A stretch of DNA of 64,000 nt from Pseudomonas sp. Choline-02u-1 (GCF_002836515.1 NZ_PJBC01000060.1:246857-310856), one strand, 5' to 3'. Counted from the first letter of the stretch, positions 8,656 through 17,819 are shown. Made by a program: numbers and translations. The notes: generated by a model not told the origin, from the letters alone.

Positions 8656-9153
8656 ATGGATTCCGCAGAAATACTTGTACTTCAGGCCAGTTACACCAAC
8701 CCGGTGCACGCCGAAGCCATCGGCATCGTGCTCAACCACTACGCCGAAGATCCCATGGGCGGCGGTCACCCGATCTCGCCCGAACTGCTGCAACGCCTGC
8801 CCGAAGAACTCGCCCGCCGCCCGCATGCCTTCAGCGTGCTGGCCTTCGTTGGCGGCGAACCGGCCGGGCTGGTCAACTGTTTCGAAGGCTTCTCGACCTT
8901 TGCTTGCAAACCGCTGGTCAACGTTCACGATGTTGCCGTGGTCGGCAAATTCCGCGGCCTGGGGCTCAGCCAGAAAATGCTGCAGAAGGTTGAAGAGATC
9001 GCCCGCCAGCGTGGCTGCTGCAAAATTACCCTGGAGGTGTTGGAGGGCAATACTGTGGCGCAGGGTTCATATCGCAAATTCGGCTTTGCGCCGGGGATGT
9101 TCAATCCGGATCACGGACGGATGCTGTTCTGGACAAAGGATTTACCGGCCTGA
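8656..9153 (+). CDS. GNAT-family N-acetyltransferase
   Basis: About 165 residues from ATG 8656 (8650 is an equally placed alternative; GGGGA lies just upstream). The acetyl-CoA binding motif A is LVNVHDVAVVGKFRGLGLSQKMLQKVEEIARQRGCCKITLEV, containing the RGxG loop as FRGLGLSQKM. The fold ends with the usual YRKFGFAPG strand-loop. The acceptor substrate is unknown. The gene is monocistronic, between the hairpin at 8463 and a terminator that faces the next gene. Confidence 0.88.
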   Translation: MDSAEILVLQASYTNPVHAEAIGIVLNHYAEDPMGGGHPISPELLQRLPEELARRPHAFSVLAFVGGEPAGLVNCFEGFSTFACKPLVNVHDVAVVGKFRGLGLSQKMLQKVEEIARQRGCCKITLEVLEGNTVAQGSYRKFGFAPGMFNPDHGRMLFWTKDLPA

Positions 9154-9181
9154 AAGGCCCGCCAATTACCAGCCCGGACAT

Positions 9182-9212
9182 AAAAAAAAGGCGCCCAGGG
9201 CAGGGCGCCTAA
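9182..9212 (-). terminator. Intrinsic terminator for the small periplasmic protein gene
   Basis: An 8-bp stem (AGGCGCCC/GGGCGCCT) with a 6-nt loop is preceded on the plus strand by eight A residues. Leftward transcripts therefore end in a U run 60-90 nt past the stop codon at 9271. Confidence 0.85.
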
Positions 9213-9270
9213 ATATCATCTCCCTGGCCAGAGCGGAGCCACGGGAGGTCCATCGGTTGCTCGGTAAAGC

Positions 9271-9480
9271 TCAGTCGCGATAAGACTCGGTTACCTGCGC
9301 CGTCTGGTCAGCAGGAACGCGAGTTTCTTTCGCGTTGGCATCGGCCTTCTGCTCGCTTTGTGCGTGCTGGACCGGGAAATTGCTGTAGTGATAACGCATG
9401 CGCTCGGCACCGCCTTCAGCGAAGGCGCTGGTAGAGCCGACAGCGAGCAGGGCGGTGAGGATGACTGTGGTGGTTTTCAT
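9271..9480 (-). CDS. Small exported protein of unknown function
   Basis: 69 residues. A Sec signal peptide is evident (MKTTTVILTALLAVGSTSAFA, probable cleavage after residue 21), leaving a 48-residue hydrophilic mature peptide rich in Gln, Ala and Glu that ends TAQVTESYRD. GGAGG lies upstream of the ATG at 9480 and an intrinsic terminator follows. This is a recognisable complete small gene. I do not recognise a named family beyond similar small periplasmic Pseudomonas proteins. Confidence 0.8.
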   Translation of the reverse strand: MKTTTVILTALLAVGSTSAFAEGGAERMRYHYSNFPVQHAQSEQKADANAKETRVPADQTAQVTESYRD

Positions 9481-9626
9481 ATTGCCTCCTACTGAACAAG
9501 TGGGAGTCGGTTCGTCCTTGAAGCAGACCGCGATAGAGAGTCTGGGTCGCGACCATTAACAATGGGTTAACGCTCGCTCAGCGCTATATTGCGGCGTATT
9601 ACAGAAACACCATGATCGGCGGGCAC

Positions 9627-9647
9627 AAAAAAGGGCCTTGCGGCCCT
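9627..9647 (-). terminator. Intrinsic terminator of cptA
   Basis: A compact hairpin AGGGCC-TTGC-GGCCCT, with six A residues on its left, gives a U run on the leftward transcript just past the cptA stop codon. Confidence 0.85.
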
Positions 9648-9655
9648 CTGTCGTT

Positions 9656-11398
9656 TTACTTCTGCGCTACTTCCGCAGGAACAGGGTGCGGGGGCTTCAT
9701 CAGACTGAAGTCAATCAACGCCCGCCTCGGTGCCTGATACGGGTCACCAATCAGCAGCTTGCGCGGTACGAAGCTGTCGCTGACCAGGCTTTTGCTGCGA
9801 TCCAGCTCATCGGAGCTCAACCCGGCCAAGTCCGCCCAGGTGTGAATGAACTGCGAGCTGCTGTACGGGCGGCTGAGGTCGCCGGCGAAGTTCCAGTCGT
9901 GGTTTTCCTTCCACTTCGGCGAGGCCCAGGCCATGAACGGAATGGTGTACATCGGCGCAGTCGGTTTGTTTTCGTTGCGACCCAGGGTGCTGTGGCCGGC
10001 TGAGTCGAAGACGTCTTCGCCGTGGTCAGAGAGGTAAAGCAGGAAGCCATTCGGGTCGGTTTTGGCGTAGTCCCTGATCAGGCTCGAAACCACGAAATCG
10101 TTGTACAGCACAGCATTGTCGTAGCTGTTGTAGGTCGGTACCTGATCGTCACGTACGCCGGCCGGTACGCCCTGGCGATCCTTGAACTTGTCGAACGTCG
10201 GTGGATATCGGTACTGGTAGCTCATGTGCGTGCCGAGCAAATGCACCACGATCAGCTTGCGCGGCGCTGCATCGGCCAGCGCTTTGTTGAACGGCTCGAT
10301 GACGTCGCCATCGTACTGGGCCGAGTTCTGGTTGCGGTTGTTGTTGAGATACACCTGCTCGTCGGCCTGTTCGGAAAAGGTCGTGAGCATGGTGTTGCGC
10401 TTGGTCATGGTCTGCTGGTTGGTGATCCAGAAAGTCTTGAAACCGGCCTGTTTCATCACGCTGACCAGCGACGGTGTCGACAGGTACAGGTCGGGATTCT
10501 GCTCGTCGGCAAAGGTCAGCACCTGCTGCAACGCTTCGATGGTGTAGGGGCGCGGTGTGATGACGTTGTCGAAGATCGCCAGTTGATCCTTGAGCTTGTC
10601 CAGTTCCGGCGTTGTATTGCGCGGGTAACCGTAAAGGCTCATGCGCTGGCGATTGGTCGATTCACCGATGACCAGCACCAGCGTCGCCGGCTGACCGGCC
10701 GAAGCGTCCTTGAGGTTTTTCAGCGGTGGGATCTTGCTCGCGCTGTCGAGCATGCCTTGCATGTCCTCGAGCGTTTCCAGATAACGGTGATAGGCCACGG
10801 CCATCTGCCACGGCACGGCAGGCTCGATGCGGGTTTCGAATTTCTCGAAGCCTTCGGCAAAGTTGCCCATGCGCATCGTCTGTTTGATGAGCGGGTAGCC
10901 GGCCACGGCAATCACGATCGCGGTAGCGGCAACCAGCGCGCGACCACGGGGCATGTACACCGGGCGCAGCCGCGTCCACAGGAAGTACGCGACCGCGGTA
11001 TGGGCGAGGAACGCCGGGATCATCCACCAGGCAAAGTATTGCGTCATGTACTCGCCGGCTTCCGACACGTTCGACTCGAACATGATGAAGATGACGCTCT
11101 GCGAGAACTCCTGCTGGTAAATGAAGAAGTAACCCAGACTGGCCATTGAGCAGCCCCACAACACCACGCCGATGATCGCCGCAAGCACACGAGTCTGTTT
11201 GGGGAATAGAAGCATCGGCGCCAGCCACAGCGCGCTCATCACGAATGCCTGACGAAATCCGGTGAAGCCGGAAGTGCCGGTCAGTTGGATCAGCAGTTGG
11301 GTAATGCCCGAGAAGTACCAGAAGAAGATGAACAGCCAGATGAATCCGGCCCAGTCGAAACCGCTCGCAGTCGTTTTGCTGCGTTTGAACAATGCCAT
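9656..11398 (-). CDS. cptA: Phosphoethanolamine transferase CptA-like
   Basis: 580 residues: about five N-terminal membrane segments (roughly 17-37, 51-65, 72-92, 122-143, 153-170), then a periplasmic alkaline-phosphatase/sulfatase-type domain. The nucleophile region is VLVIGESTNRQRMSLYGYPRN (E246, S247/T248) and the metal-binding LYLSDHGEDVFD motif is present. CptA moves phosphoethanolamine from phosphatidylethanolamine to the lipopolysaccharide core in enterobacteria. The GEST-NRQ-MSLYGY form and the length fit CptA better than the EptA/MCR lipid A enzymes, so I infer core modification. No two-component system is adjacent. It is monocistronic with its own terminator. Confidence 0.88.
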   Translation of the reverse strand: MALFKRSKTTASGFDWAGFIWLFIFFWYFSGITQLLIQLTGTSGFTGFRQAFVMSALWLAPMLLFPKQTRVLAAIIGVVLWGCSMASLGYFFIYQQEFSQSVIFIMFESNVSEAGEYMTQYFAWWMIPAFLAHTAVAYFLWTRLRPVYMPRGRALVAATAIVIAVAGYPLIKQTMRMGNFAEGFEKFETRIEPAVPWQMAVAYHRYLETLEDMQGMLDSASKIPPLKNLKDASAGQPATLVLVIGESTNRQRMSLYGYPRNTTPELDKLKDQLAIFDNVITPRPYTIEALQQVLTFADEQNPDLYLSTPSLVSVMKQAGFKTFWITNQQTMTKRNTMLTTFSEQADEQVYLNNNRNQNSAQYDGDVIEPFNKALADAAPRKLIVVHLLGTHMSYQYRYPPTFDKFKDRQGVPAGVRDDQVPTYNSYDNAVLYNDFVVSSLIRDYAKTDPNGFLLYLSDHGEDVFDSAGHSTLGRNENKPTAPMYTIPFMAWASPKWKENHDWNFAGDLSRPYSSSQFIHTWADLAGLSSDELDRSKSLVSDSFVPRKLLIGDPYQAPRRALIDFSLMKPPHPVPAEVAQK

Positions 11399-11571
11399 TC
11401 AGCGCTCCAGCTCAATCATCAGACCCACGCCGGAAACGCTTCCATGACACCGACGAACAAGGCCGTACACGCAGGCACGGCCAGAATGGGGCGGAGTATC
11501 CCCAAGGGCATGTGAAAGATTTGTTAAGCGCCGCTTCGGATTTGTATCAGGCGGTCAGAGGGTGCAACGTG

Positions 11572-11597
11572 TCGGGAACGACGGGGGCCGTTCCCGA
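11572..11597. terminator. Hairpin without U tract downstream of the small coiled-coil gene
   Basis: A 9-bp perfect stem (TCGGGAACG/CGTTCCCGA) with an 8-nt loop lies 13 nt past the stop codon of the gene at 11610-11792. No T run follows in either direction, so termination is uncertain; it may only protect the mRNA end. Confidence 0.45.
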
Positions 11598-11609
11598 AGC
11601 AGGCGGGGA

Positions 11610-11792
11610 TCAGGCGTGGGGTGCGCGCTGCACAACCGGACGTGGTTGCGGCTGCGAGCCCTGGGTCAGTGCGCGCAATTGCGCCAATTCGTGCTTCAAC
11701 TGGTCACGCTCGTCTTTCAACTGGCGCAATTCATCGCGACGGATCGTAACGTAGAGGGTTTGTGGCGGCATTGCTGTGTGTACTGTGCCCAT
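11610..11792 (-). CDS. Small coiled-coil protein of unknown function
   Basis: 60 residues. The middle, RRDELRQLKDERDQLKHELAQLRAL, is a heptad-patterned coiled coil preceded by a short hydrophobic LYVTI strand and followed by a Pro/Gln/Arg-rich tail. A strong ribosome site (GAGGTGAG) precedes the ATG at 11792. It lies between cptA and gnd, transcribed away from gnd. I recognise no named domain; similar short proteins exist in Pseudomonas. Confidence 0.65.
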   Translation of the reverse strand: MGTVHTAMPPQTLYVTIRRDELRQLKDERDQLKHELAQLRALTQGSQPQPRPVVQRAPHA

Positions 11793-12067
11793 TGCTCACC
11801 TCGCAAATGGCGTGCATCAACTGTAAGTCACTCCTCGTTCCGAGGCGCTTGACTTACTATCGGCGCCAATTTTGATTTCTTTTGCCCTTAAAGGGAACTT
11901 TTTTATTTTTCATGGTCGGTGTGTCTTCGGCAGGATTCGGGGCGTTATCACTCTGGATCGGGCACAATGCCCGGAAACTTCATCGCAACGCTCTGGACTA
12001 ACCTCCATCAGTCGCGTTGGGCTATAACCAATGACACACATTTATTTGTAGTAAGGAGCATCAGCAC

Positions 12068-13048
12068 ATGCAACTCGGGATTATTGGACTGGGCCGCATG
12101 GGCGGCAATATTGCGCGACGTCTGATGCTCAACGGTCACACCACCGTTGTTTACGACCGCAATACCGCTTTCATCGACAACCTGGTCGCCGAGGGCTCCA
12201 CCGGCGTCGCCGACTTGCCGGCTCTGGTCGCCGGTCTCGACAAGCCGCGCGCTGTCTGGGTCATGCTGCCGGCCGGCGCACCGACCGAAGACACCATCAA
12301 CACCCTGAGCGAACTGCTCGAACCCGGCGATACCATCATCGACGGCGGCAACACCAACTATAAGGATGACATTCGTCGGGCCAGAACCTTGAATGAAAAG
12401 GGCCTGCACTACATCGACGTCGGTACCTCCGGCGGCGTATGGGGCCTGGAACGCGGTTATTGCATGATGATCGGTGGCGACGCCGAAACGGTCCAGCGTC
12501 TGGACCCGCTGTTCGCCGCTCTGGCGCCGGGCATGGGCGACATCCCGCGCACCAGGGACCGCAAGTCTGATGACCACCGTGCCGAACACGGCTACATCCA
12601 CGCCGGTCCTGCCGGTGCCGGGCACTTCGTGAAGATGATTCACAACGGCATCGAGTACGGCATGATGGCCGCGTTCGCCGAGGGCTTCGACATTCTCAAG
12701 ACCAAATCCAGCGAACGTCTGCCGGAAGATCAGCGTTTCGACCTGAATGTGGCAGACATCGCCGAAGTCTGGCGTCGTGGCAGCGTCGTATCGTCCTGGC
12801 TGCTCGACCTGACCGCCGATGCACTGGCCAGCGATCCAAAGCTCGATGGTTTCTCTGGCTCGGTCGCCGACAGCGGCGAAGGCCAATGGACCATCGAGGC
12901 GGCGATGGAGCAAGCGGTGCCGGTGCCGGTGCTGTCCAACTCGCTGTTCTCCCGTTACCGCTCGCGCGGGCAGGGCACCTTTGGTGACAAGATCCTGTCG
13001 GCACAACGCTTCGGCTTCGGCGGCCACGTGGAGACCACGAAAAAATGA
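12068..13048 (+). CDS. gnd: 6-phosphogluconate dehydrogenase, decarboxylating (short NAD-type)
   Basis: 326 residues, about two thirds of the classical 468-residue enzyme, as expected for the short GndA/YqeC-like form that is usually NAD-dependent. Rossmann motif GLGRMGGNIARRL begins at residue 7. Catalytic-region phrases VGTSGGVWGLERGYCMMIGG and GPAGAGHFVKMIHNGIEYGMM (with the conserved Lys and Asn) are intact. It oxidises 6-phosphogluconate to ribulose 5-phosphate, CO2 and reduced cofactor. The next gene zwf starts inside its stop codon (ATGA overlap), so the two steps of the oxidative pentose phosphate path are translationally coupled. RBS AAGGAG precedes the ATG. Confidence 0.95.
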   Translation: MQLGIIGLGRMGGNIARRLMLNGHTTVVYDRNTAFIDNLVAEGSTGVADLPALVAGLDKPRAVWVMLPAGAPTEDTINTLSELLEPGDTIIDGGNTNYKDDIRRARTLNEKGLHYIDVGTSGGVWGLERGYCMMIGGDAETVQRLDPLFAALAPGMGDIPRTRDRKSDDHRAEHGYIHAGPAGAGHFVKMIHNGIEYGMMAAFAEGFDILKTKSSERLPEDQRFDLNVADIAEVWRRGSVVSSWLLDLTADALASDPKLDGFSGSVADSGEGQWTIEAAMEQAVPVPVLSNSLFSRYRSRGQGTFGDKILSAQRFGFGGHVETTKK

Positions 13049-14568
13049 CCCGTACGATCCGCAGAAAATCCAAGGCAGAACCCGCACCACCGACCACGCT
13101 GTTTTTGTTCGGTGCCCACGGCGACCTGGTCAAGCGCTTGCTCATGCCAGCGCTGTACAACCTCAGTCGCGACGGCCTGCTCGACGAGAATCTGCGGATC
13201 GTCGGCGTTGATCACAACGCAATCACTGATGACGCCTTCGCGCAGAAGCTCGAAGACTTCATCCGTACCGAAGTGGCGGCGAAAGTCGGCAAGGGCGATC
13301 AGATGCTTGATCCGGTCTTGTGGGCCAAGCTCGCCCAAGGTATCAGCTACGTCCAGGGTGACTTCCTGGACGACAGCACCTATTCAGCGTTGGCGGCTAA
13401 AATCGCCGACAGCGGCACCGGCAATGCGGTGTTCTATCTGGCCACCGCGCCGCGTTTCTTCAGTGAAGTCGTGCACCGTCTCGGCGCTGCGAAATTGCTC
13501 GAAGAGACCCCCGAAGCATTCAGAAGGGTGGTCATCGAGAAGCCGTTCGGCTCCGATCTGCAAACCGCCGAAGCCTTGAACGCTTGCCTTCTCAAGGTCA
13601 TGAGCGAGAAGCAGATCTACCGGATCGACCATTACCTGGGCAAGGAAACCGTGCAGAACATTCTGGTCAGCCGGTTCTCCAACAGCCTGTTCGAAGCGTT
13701 CTGGAACAACCATTACATCGACCACGTGCAGATCACCGCCGCCGAAACTGTCGGCGTCGAAACCCGTGGCAGTTTTTACGAACACACCGGCGCACTGCGC
13801 GACATGGTACCCAATCACCTGTTCCAGTTGCTGGCGATGGTCGCCATGGAACCGCCGGCCGCTTTTGGCGCTGACGCGGTGCGCGGTGAGAAGGCCAAGG
13901 TGGTCGGGGCGATACGTCCCTGGTCGACGGAAGAAGCCCGGGCCAACTCGGTGCGCGGCCAGTACAGCGCCGGCGAGCGCGAAGGCCAGCCATTGAAGGG
14001 TTATCGCGAAGAAGCCAACGTTTCACCCGACAGCACCACCGAAACTTACGTGGCGCTGAAGGTGATGATCGACAATTGGCGCTGGGTCGGCGTGCCGTTC
14101 TACCTGCGCACCGGCAAGCGCATGAGCGTGCGCGACACCGAAATCGTCATCTGCTTCAAACCGGCGCCGTATGCGCAGTTCCGCGACACCGAAGTCGACG
14201 AGTTGCAGCCGACCTACCTGCGCATCCAGATCCAGCCGAACGAAGGCATGTGGTTCGACCTGCTGGCCAAACGGCCGGGGCCGGCACTGAACATGGCCAA
14301 CATCGAACTGGGTTTCGCCTACAAGGACTTCTTTGAGATGCAGCCTTCGACCGGCTATGAAACCTTGATCTACGACTGCCTGACCGGCGACCAGACGCTG
14401 TTCCAGCGCGCCGACAATATCGAGAACGGCTGGAGAGCCGTGCAGCCGTTCCTGGATGCGTGGCAGCAGGACGCCAGCGTCGAGGCCTACGCGGCAGGTG
14501 AAGATGGCCCGCAAGCAGCCGAAGACCTCCTGACCCGCGATGGCCGCGTCTGGCATGGCCTGGGATGA
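13045..14568 (+). CDS. zwf: Glucose-6-phosphate 1-dehydrogenase
   Basis: 507 residues. Nucleotide-binding GAHGDLVKRLLMPAL (residues 23-37) and the active-site signature RIDHYLGKE (193-201) are present. It converts glucose 6-phosphate to 6-phosphogluconolactone with NAD(P). It overlaps gnd by 4 nt upstream and the HAD gene by 4 nt downstream. A lactonase (pgl) gene is absent from this cluster. Pseudomonads usually have another zwf in the Entner-Doudoroff hex cluster; this copy, tied to gnd, probably serves pentose phosphate formation rather than the Entner-Doudoroff route. That division is inferred from context. Confidence 0.96.
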   Translation: MTRTIRRKSKAEPAPPTTLFLFGAHGDLVKRLLMPALYNLSRDGLLDENLRIVGVDHNAITDDAFAQKLEDFIRTEVAAKVGKGDQMLDPVLWAKLAQGISYVQGDFLDDSTYSALAAKIADSGTGNAVFYLATAPRFFSEVVHRLGAAKLLEETPEAFRRVVIEKPFGSDLQTAEALNACLLKVMSEKQIYRIDHYLGKETVQNILVSRFSNSLFEAFWNNHYIDHVQITAAETVGVETRGSFYEHTGALRDMVPNHLFQLLAMVAMEPPAAFGADAVRGEKAKVVGAIRPWSTEEARANSVRGQYSAGEREGQPLKGYREEANVSPDSTTETYVALKVMIDNWRWVGVPFYLRTGKRMSVRDTEIVICFKPAPYAQFRDTEVDELQPTYLRIQIQPNEGMWFDLLAKRPGPALNMANIELGFAYKDFFEMQPSTGYETLIYDCLTGDQTLFQRADNIENGWRAVQPFLDAWQQDASVEAYAAGEDGPQAAEDLLTRDGRVWHGLG

Positions 14569-15386
14569 GTGACTTGGCGAAACAACCCATCCGTTTTCTG
14601 CTCAGCGACATGGACGGCACCTTGTTGCTGCCTGATCACACACTGAGCCAACGCACCATTGACGCCGTGCGCTCGTTGCGCGAGTCCGGCGTGCTGTTCA
14701 GCCTCGCCAGCGGGCGCCCGCCCAAAGCCATGCTGCAACAGATCGAGGCCTTGGGCGTTGATCTGCCGACAGCTGCATTCAATGGCGGCACCATCGTCAA
14801 ACCGGACGGCACGCTGTTGGCCGCGCATTATTTACCGGCGACCACGGCATTGATCGCACTGGCACTGTTCGCCGATCAGCCGGACGTGGAAATCTGGGTG
14901 TTCAGCGGCGGCGACTGGCTGCTCAAGGATCCGCTCGGGCCAATGGTCCCGCGTGAGCAGAACGGCCTCGGCTATCCGCCGGTAGTCGTGGAGAGTTTTG
15001 AACCGTATCTGCAACGTATCGACAAGATCGTAGCGACCAGCAACAACACCGAACTGTTGATTGAGCTGGAGGCGCAACTGTTGCCCAAGGTCAACGGCAT
15101 GGCGCAGGTGTCGCGTTCACAGCCTGTGTATCTTGATGTCACCGCACTGGAGGCCAACAAAGGCACCGCGCTGACGACGATTGCCGAATACCTCGGCGTG
15201 CCGTTGGAACAGACCGCGGTCATCGGCGACGGCGGCAACGATCCGGCAATGTTCAAATGCGCCGGATTATCGATTGCCATGGGCCAGGCGGAAGAGGCCG
15301 TCAAGCGCCAGGCCGATGTCGTCACCGCACCAAACACTGAAGACGGCGTGGTCCTGGCGATCGAGAAATACATTCTTCCGCAGTGA
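14565..15386 (+). CDS. Cof-type HAD-IIB sugar-phosphate-like phosphatase
   Basis: 273 residues. HAD motif I is LLSDMDGTLLLPDHTLS (nucleophile Asp near residue 14), motif II SLASGRPPKA, and motif IV VIGDGGNDPAMF. The large cap domain places it in the Cof/HAD-IIB group, which hydrolyse sugar phosphates, FMN or similar small phosphates. It overlaps zwf by 4 nt, forming a three-gene operon gnd-zwf-HAD. The context hints at a role in sugar-phosphate housekeeping or as a substitute 6-phosphogluconolactone/phosphate clearing enzyme, but sequence alone cannot decide. A long tandem repeat array begins directly after it. Confidence 0.9.
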   Translation: MSDLAKQPIRFLLSDMDGTLLLPDHTLSQRTIDAVRSLRESGVLFSLASGRPPKAMLQQIEALGVDLPTAAFNGGTIVKPDGTLLAAHYLPATTALIALALFADQPDVEIWVFSGGDWLLKDPLGPMVPREQNGLGYPPVVVESFEPYLQRIDKIVATSNNTELLIELEAQLLPKVNGMAQVSRSQPVYLDVTALEANKGTALTTIAEYLGVPLEQTAVIGDGGNDPAMFKCAGLSIAMGQAEEAVKRQADVVTAPNTEDGVVLAIEKYILPQ

Positions 15387-15400
15387 TGCAACACAAACCA

Positions 15401-16204
15401 ATGCGGGTGCGTGCGCAAGATCCCGGCAACACACAAAACTACTGTGGGAGCGGGCTTGCTCGCGAAAGCGGTGTGTCATTCAACGAATCTGTTGGCTGAC
15501 ACTCCCTCTTCGTGAGCAAGCCCACTCCCTCAGTGTTTGGCGGCACGCGCGAGATCCCGGCAACACACAAAACCAATGTGGGAGCGGGCTTGCTCGCGAA
15601 TGCGGTGTGTCATTCAACGAATCTGTTGGCCGACACTCCCTCTTCGTGAGCAAGCCCACTCCCACAGGGTTTGGTGGCGTTCGCGAGATCCCGGCAACAC
15701 ACAAAACCAATGTGGGAGCGGGCTTGCCCGCGAAAGCGGTGTGTCAGTTAACGAATCTGTTGGCTGACACACCCTCTTCGTGAGCAAGCCCACTCCCACA
15801 GTGTTTGGCGGCACGCGCGAGATTCCGGCAACACACATAACCAATGTGGCAGCGGGCTTGCCCGCGAAAGCGGTGTGTCAGTTAACGAATCTCTTTACTG
15901 ACACTCCCTCTTCGTGAGCAAGCCCACTCCCACAGGGTTTGGTGGCGTTCGCGAGATCCCGGCAACACACAAAACCAATGTGGGAGCGGGCTTGCTCGCG
16001 AAAGCGGTGTGTCAGTTAACGAATCTCTTTACTGACACTCCCTCTTCGTGAGCAAGCCCACTCCCACAGGGTTTGGTGGCGTTCGCGAGATCCCGGCAAC
16101 ACACAAAACCAATGTGGGAGCGGGCTTGCCCGCGAAAGCGGTGTGTCATTCAACGAATCTGTTGGCTGACACTCCCTCTTCGTGAGCAAGCCCACTCCCA
16201 CAGG
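15401..16204. repeat. Six-copy 134-bp tandem array of paired REP elements
   Basis: The head phrase TGTGGGAGCGGGCTTGC (one copy TGTGGCAG) begins at 15443, 15577, 15711, 15845, 15979 and 16113, exactly 134 bp apart. Each unit has a head REP, a short spacer (two variants, ...CGAATCTGTTGGC and ...CGAATCTCTTTAC), the inverted tail REP (CTTCGTGAGCAAGCCCACTC) and a linker containing GATCCCGGCAACACACA. The two REPs of a unit can form a long hairpin. The array fills the gap between the convergent HAD and nhaB genes. Open frames that cross it on both strands are products of the repeat and not genes. Confidence 0.95.
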
Positions 16205-16219
16205 TTTATTCAGTGTTGG

Positions 16220-17722
16220 TCAGAGCCAATAGCTCACGGCATACCAACCCAGAGACCCCATGACCACGGTGTACGGCACCGCCATCCACACCATCCGCCC
16301 GTACGACAAGCGCACCAGCGGCGCGATCGCCGAGGTCAGCAGGAACAAAAACGCGGCTTGACCATTGGGTGTCGCCACACTCGGCAGGTTGGTGCCGGTG
16401 TTGATCGCAATCGCCAATGTCTCGAAATGCTCGCGACTCATGTGCCCGGCGAGGAACGCCTGTTTCACTTCGGTGATGTAAATGGTCGCGACAAACACGT
16501 TATCGCTGATCGCCGAGAGCAGGCCATTGGCGATAAACAACATGCCCGGCTGTTGCTCCAATGGCAGCGCCAGGACCCACTGGATCAGCGGCGCGAACAG
16601 TTGCTGATCATGGATGACCGCCACCACCGCAAAAAACACCACCAGCAGCGCCGTGAACGGCATGGCGTCCTTGAACGCACCGCCCAGGCGATGTTCGTCA
16701 GTGATCCCGGTAAACGCAGTGATCAACACAATCACCATCAAACCGATCAGGCCGACTTCAGCTAAGTGAAACGCCAGGCATCCGATCAGAATCAGCGCCG
16801 CCGCACCTTGCACGAGCAACGCTGCCGTTTGGCGTGGCGTGCGCTCGGCGTTGTCCTCGGCAGCGTAGTTGGCCAGCACCGTACGCACGTTATCCGGCAG
16901 CAGGGTGCCGTAACCGAACCAGCGCAGCTTCTCCAGCAGCACGCACGTCACCAGACCCGCCGCGAGCACGGGCAGCGACACCGGGGCAACTTTCTGGAAG
17001 AACTCACCGAAATGCCAGCCCATCTCATGACCGATCAACAGATTCTGCGGCTCACCGACCAACGTGCAGACACCACCGAGCGCCGTACCGACCGCGCCAT
17101 GCATCAACAGGCTGCGCAGAAAAGCGCGGAATTGATTGAGGTCTTCGTGATGCAGCTTCGGCAGCTGGCGGTCATCTGTGAACTCACTGTCCTGGCGCGG
17201 ATCATTGCCCGAAGCGACCCGGTGATACACCGAGTAAAACCCCACAGCCGCACTGATGATCACCGCCGTCACCGTCAACGCATCCAGAAACGCAGAGAGA
17301 AACGCCGACAAGAAGCAGAACATCAGCGCCAGAATGGCTTTCGAACGCACGCCCAACAGCAGCCGCGAAAACAGAAACAGCAGCAAATCCTTCATGAAGT
17401 AAATGCCGGCCACCATGAACATCAGCAGCAGGATGACCGGGAAGTTGTGCACCAACTCGTCATAGAGCGCTTGCGGCGTGGTCATTTTCAGCAGCAGCGC
17501 TTCAATCAACAACAACCCGCCCGGCATCAATGGATAACACTTGAGCGCCATGGCCAGCGTGAAAATGAACTCGATCACCAGCAGCCAGCCTGCCGCGACC
17601 GGGCCTACGGTGAACAGCACCACGGCATTGAGGATGAGAAAACCGACGATGGTCGCCTTGTACCAACGTGGCGATTGCCCGAGGAAGTTGTGCGCTAACG
17701 CCTGGGCGATTGAACCGGACAT
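16220..17722 (-). CDS. nhaB: Na+/H+ antiporter NhaB
   Basis: 500 residues with about 12 membrane segments, matching the usual NhaB length. Recognisable family stretches are NFLGQSPRWYKATIVGFLI at the N-terminus, FPVILLLMFMVAGIYFMKDLL, FLSAFLDALTVTAVIISAAVGFY and INTGTNLPSVATPNGQAAFLFLLTS. It exports sodium in exchange for protons at the inner membrane for salt and pH homeostasis. The start at 17722 has AAGGAG about 7 nt upstream. The delta-60 gene lies 97 nt upstream on the same strand, so cotranscription is possible but not required. The stop is within 20 nt of the repeat array. Confidence 0.96.
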   Translation of the reverse strand: MSGSIAQALAHNFLGQSPRWYKATIVGFLILNAVVLFTVGPVAAGWLLVIEFIFTLAMALKCYPLMPGGLLLIEALLLKMTTPQALYDELVHNFPVILLLMFMVAGIYFMKDLLLFLFSRLLLGVRSKAILALMFCFLSAFLSAFLDALTVTAVIISAAVGFYSVYHRVASGNDPRQDSEFTDDRQLPKLHHEDLNQFRAFLRSLLMHGAVGTALGGVCTLVGEPQNLLIGHEMGWHFGEFFQKVAPVSLPVLAAGLVTCVLLEKLRWFGYGTLLPDNVRTVLANYAAEDNAERTPRQTAALLVQGAAALILIGCLAFHLAEVGLIGLMVIVLITAFTGITDEHRLGGAFKDAMPFTALLVVFFAVVAVIHDQQLFAPLIQWVLALPLEQQPGMLFIANGLLSAISDNVFVATIYITEVKQAFLAGHMSREHFETLAIAINTGTNLPSVATPNGQAAFLFLLTSAIAPLVRLSYGRMVWMAVPYTVVMGSLGWYAVSYWL

Positions 17723-17819
17723 CGGCTGCTCCTTTTATTAAGAAGCGCGAAAGTTGCCGGATGTTTCAGGGAAGATCAAGTCGCCGATCAACTCGCCCCC
17801 CGCGTTGGCCGTCGAATAC

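Noticed and set aside
10022..11149. 375-codon open frame on the plus strand
   Set aside because: Antisense shadow of cptA with His/Arg/Val-rich composition.
15181..16204. Arginine/serine-rich open frames crossing the repeat array on both strands, up to about 230 codons
   Set aside because: They arise because the 134-bp repeats lack stops in some phases; composition is repetitive, starts lack ribosome sites, and similar frames appear in all REP arrays.
15401..16204. CRISPR array
   Set aside because: Repeats are 134 bp with conserved spacers and internal inverted symmetry; no short direct repeats with unique spacers and no cas genes.
16073..17698. Two long plus-strand open frames opposite nhaB
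   Set aside because: His/Gln/Arg-rich shadow products; NhaB on the other strand is unambiguous.
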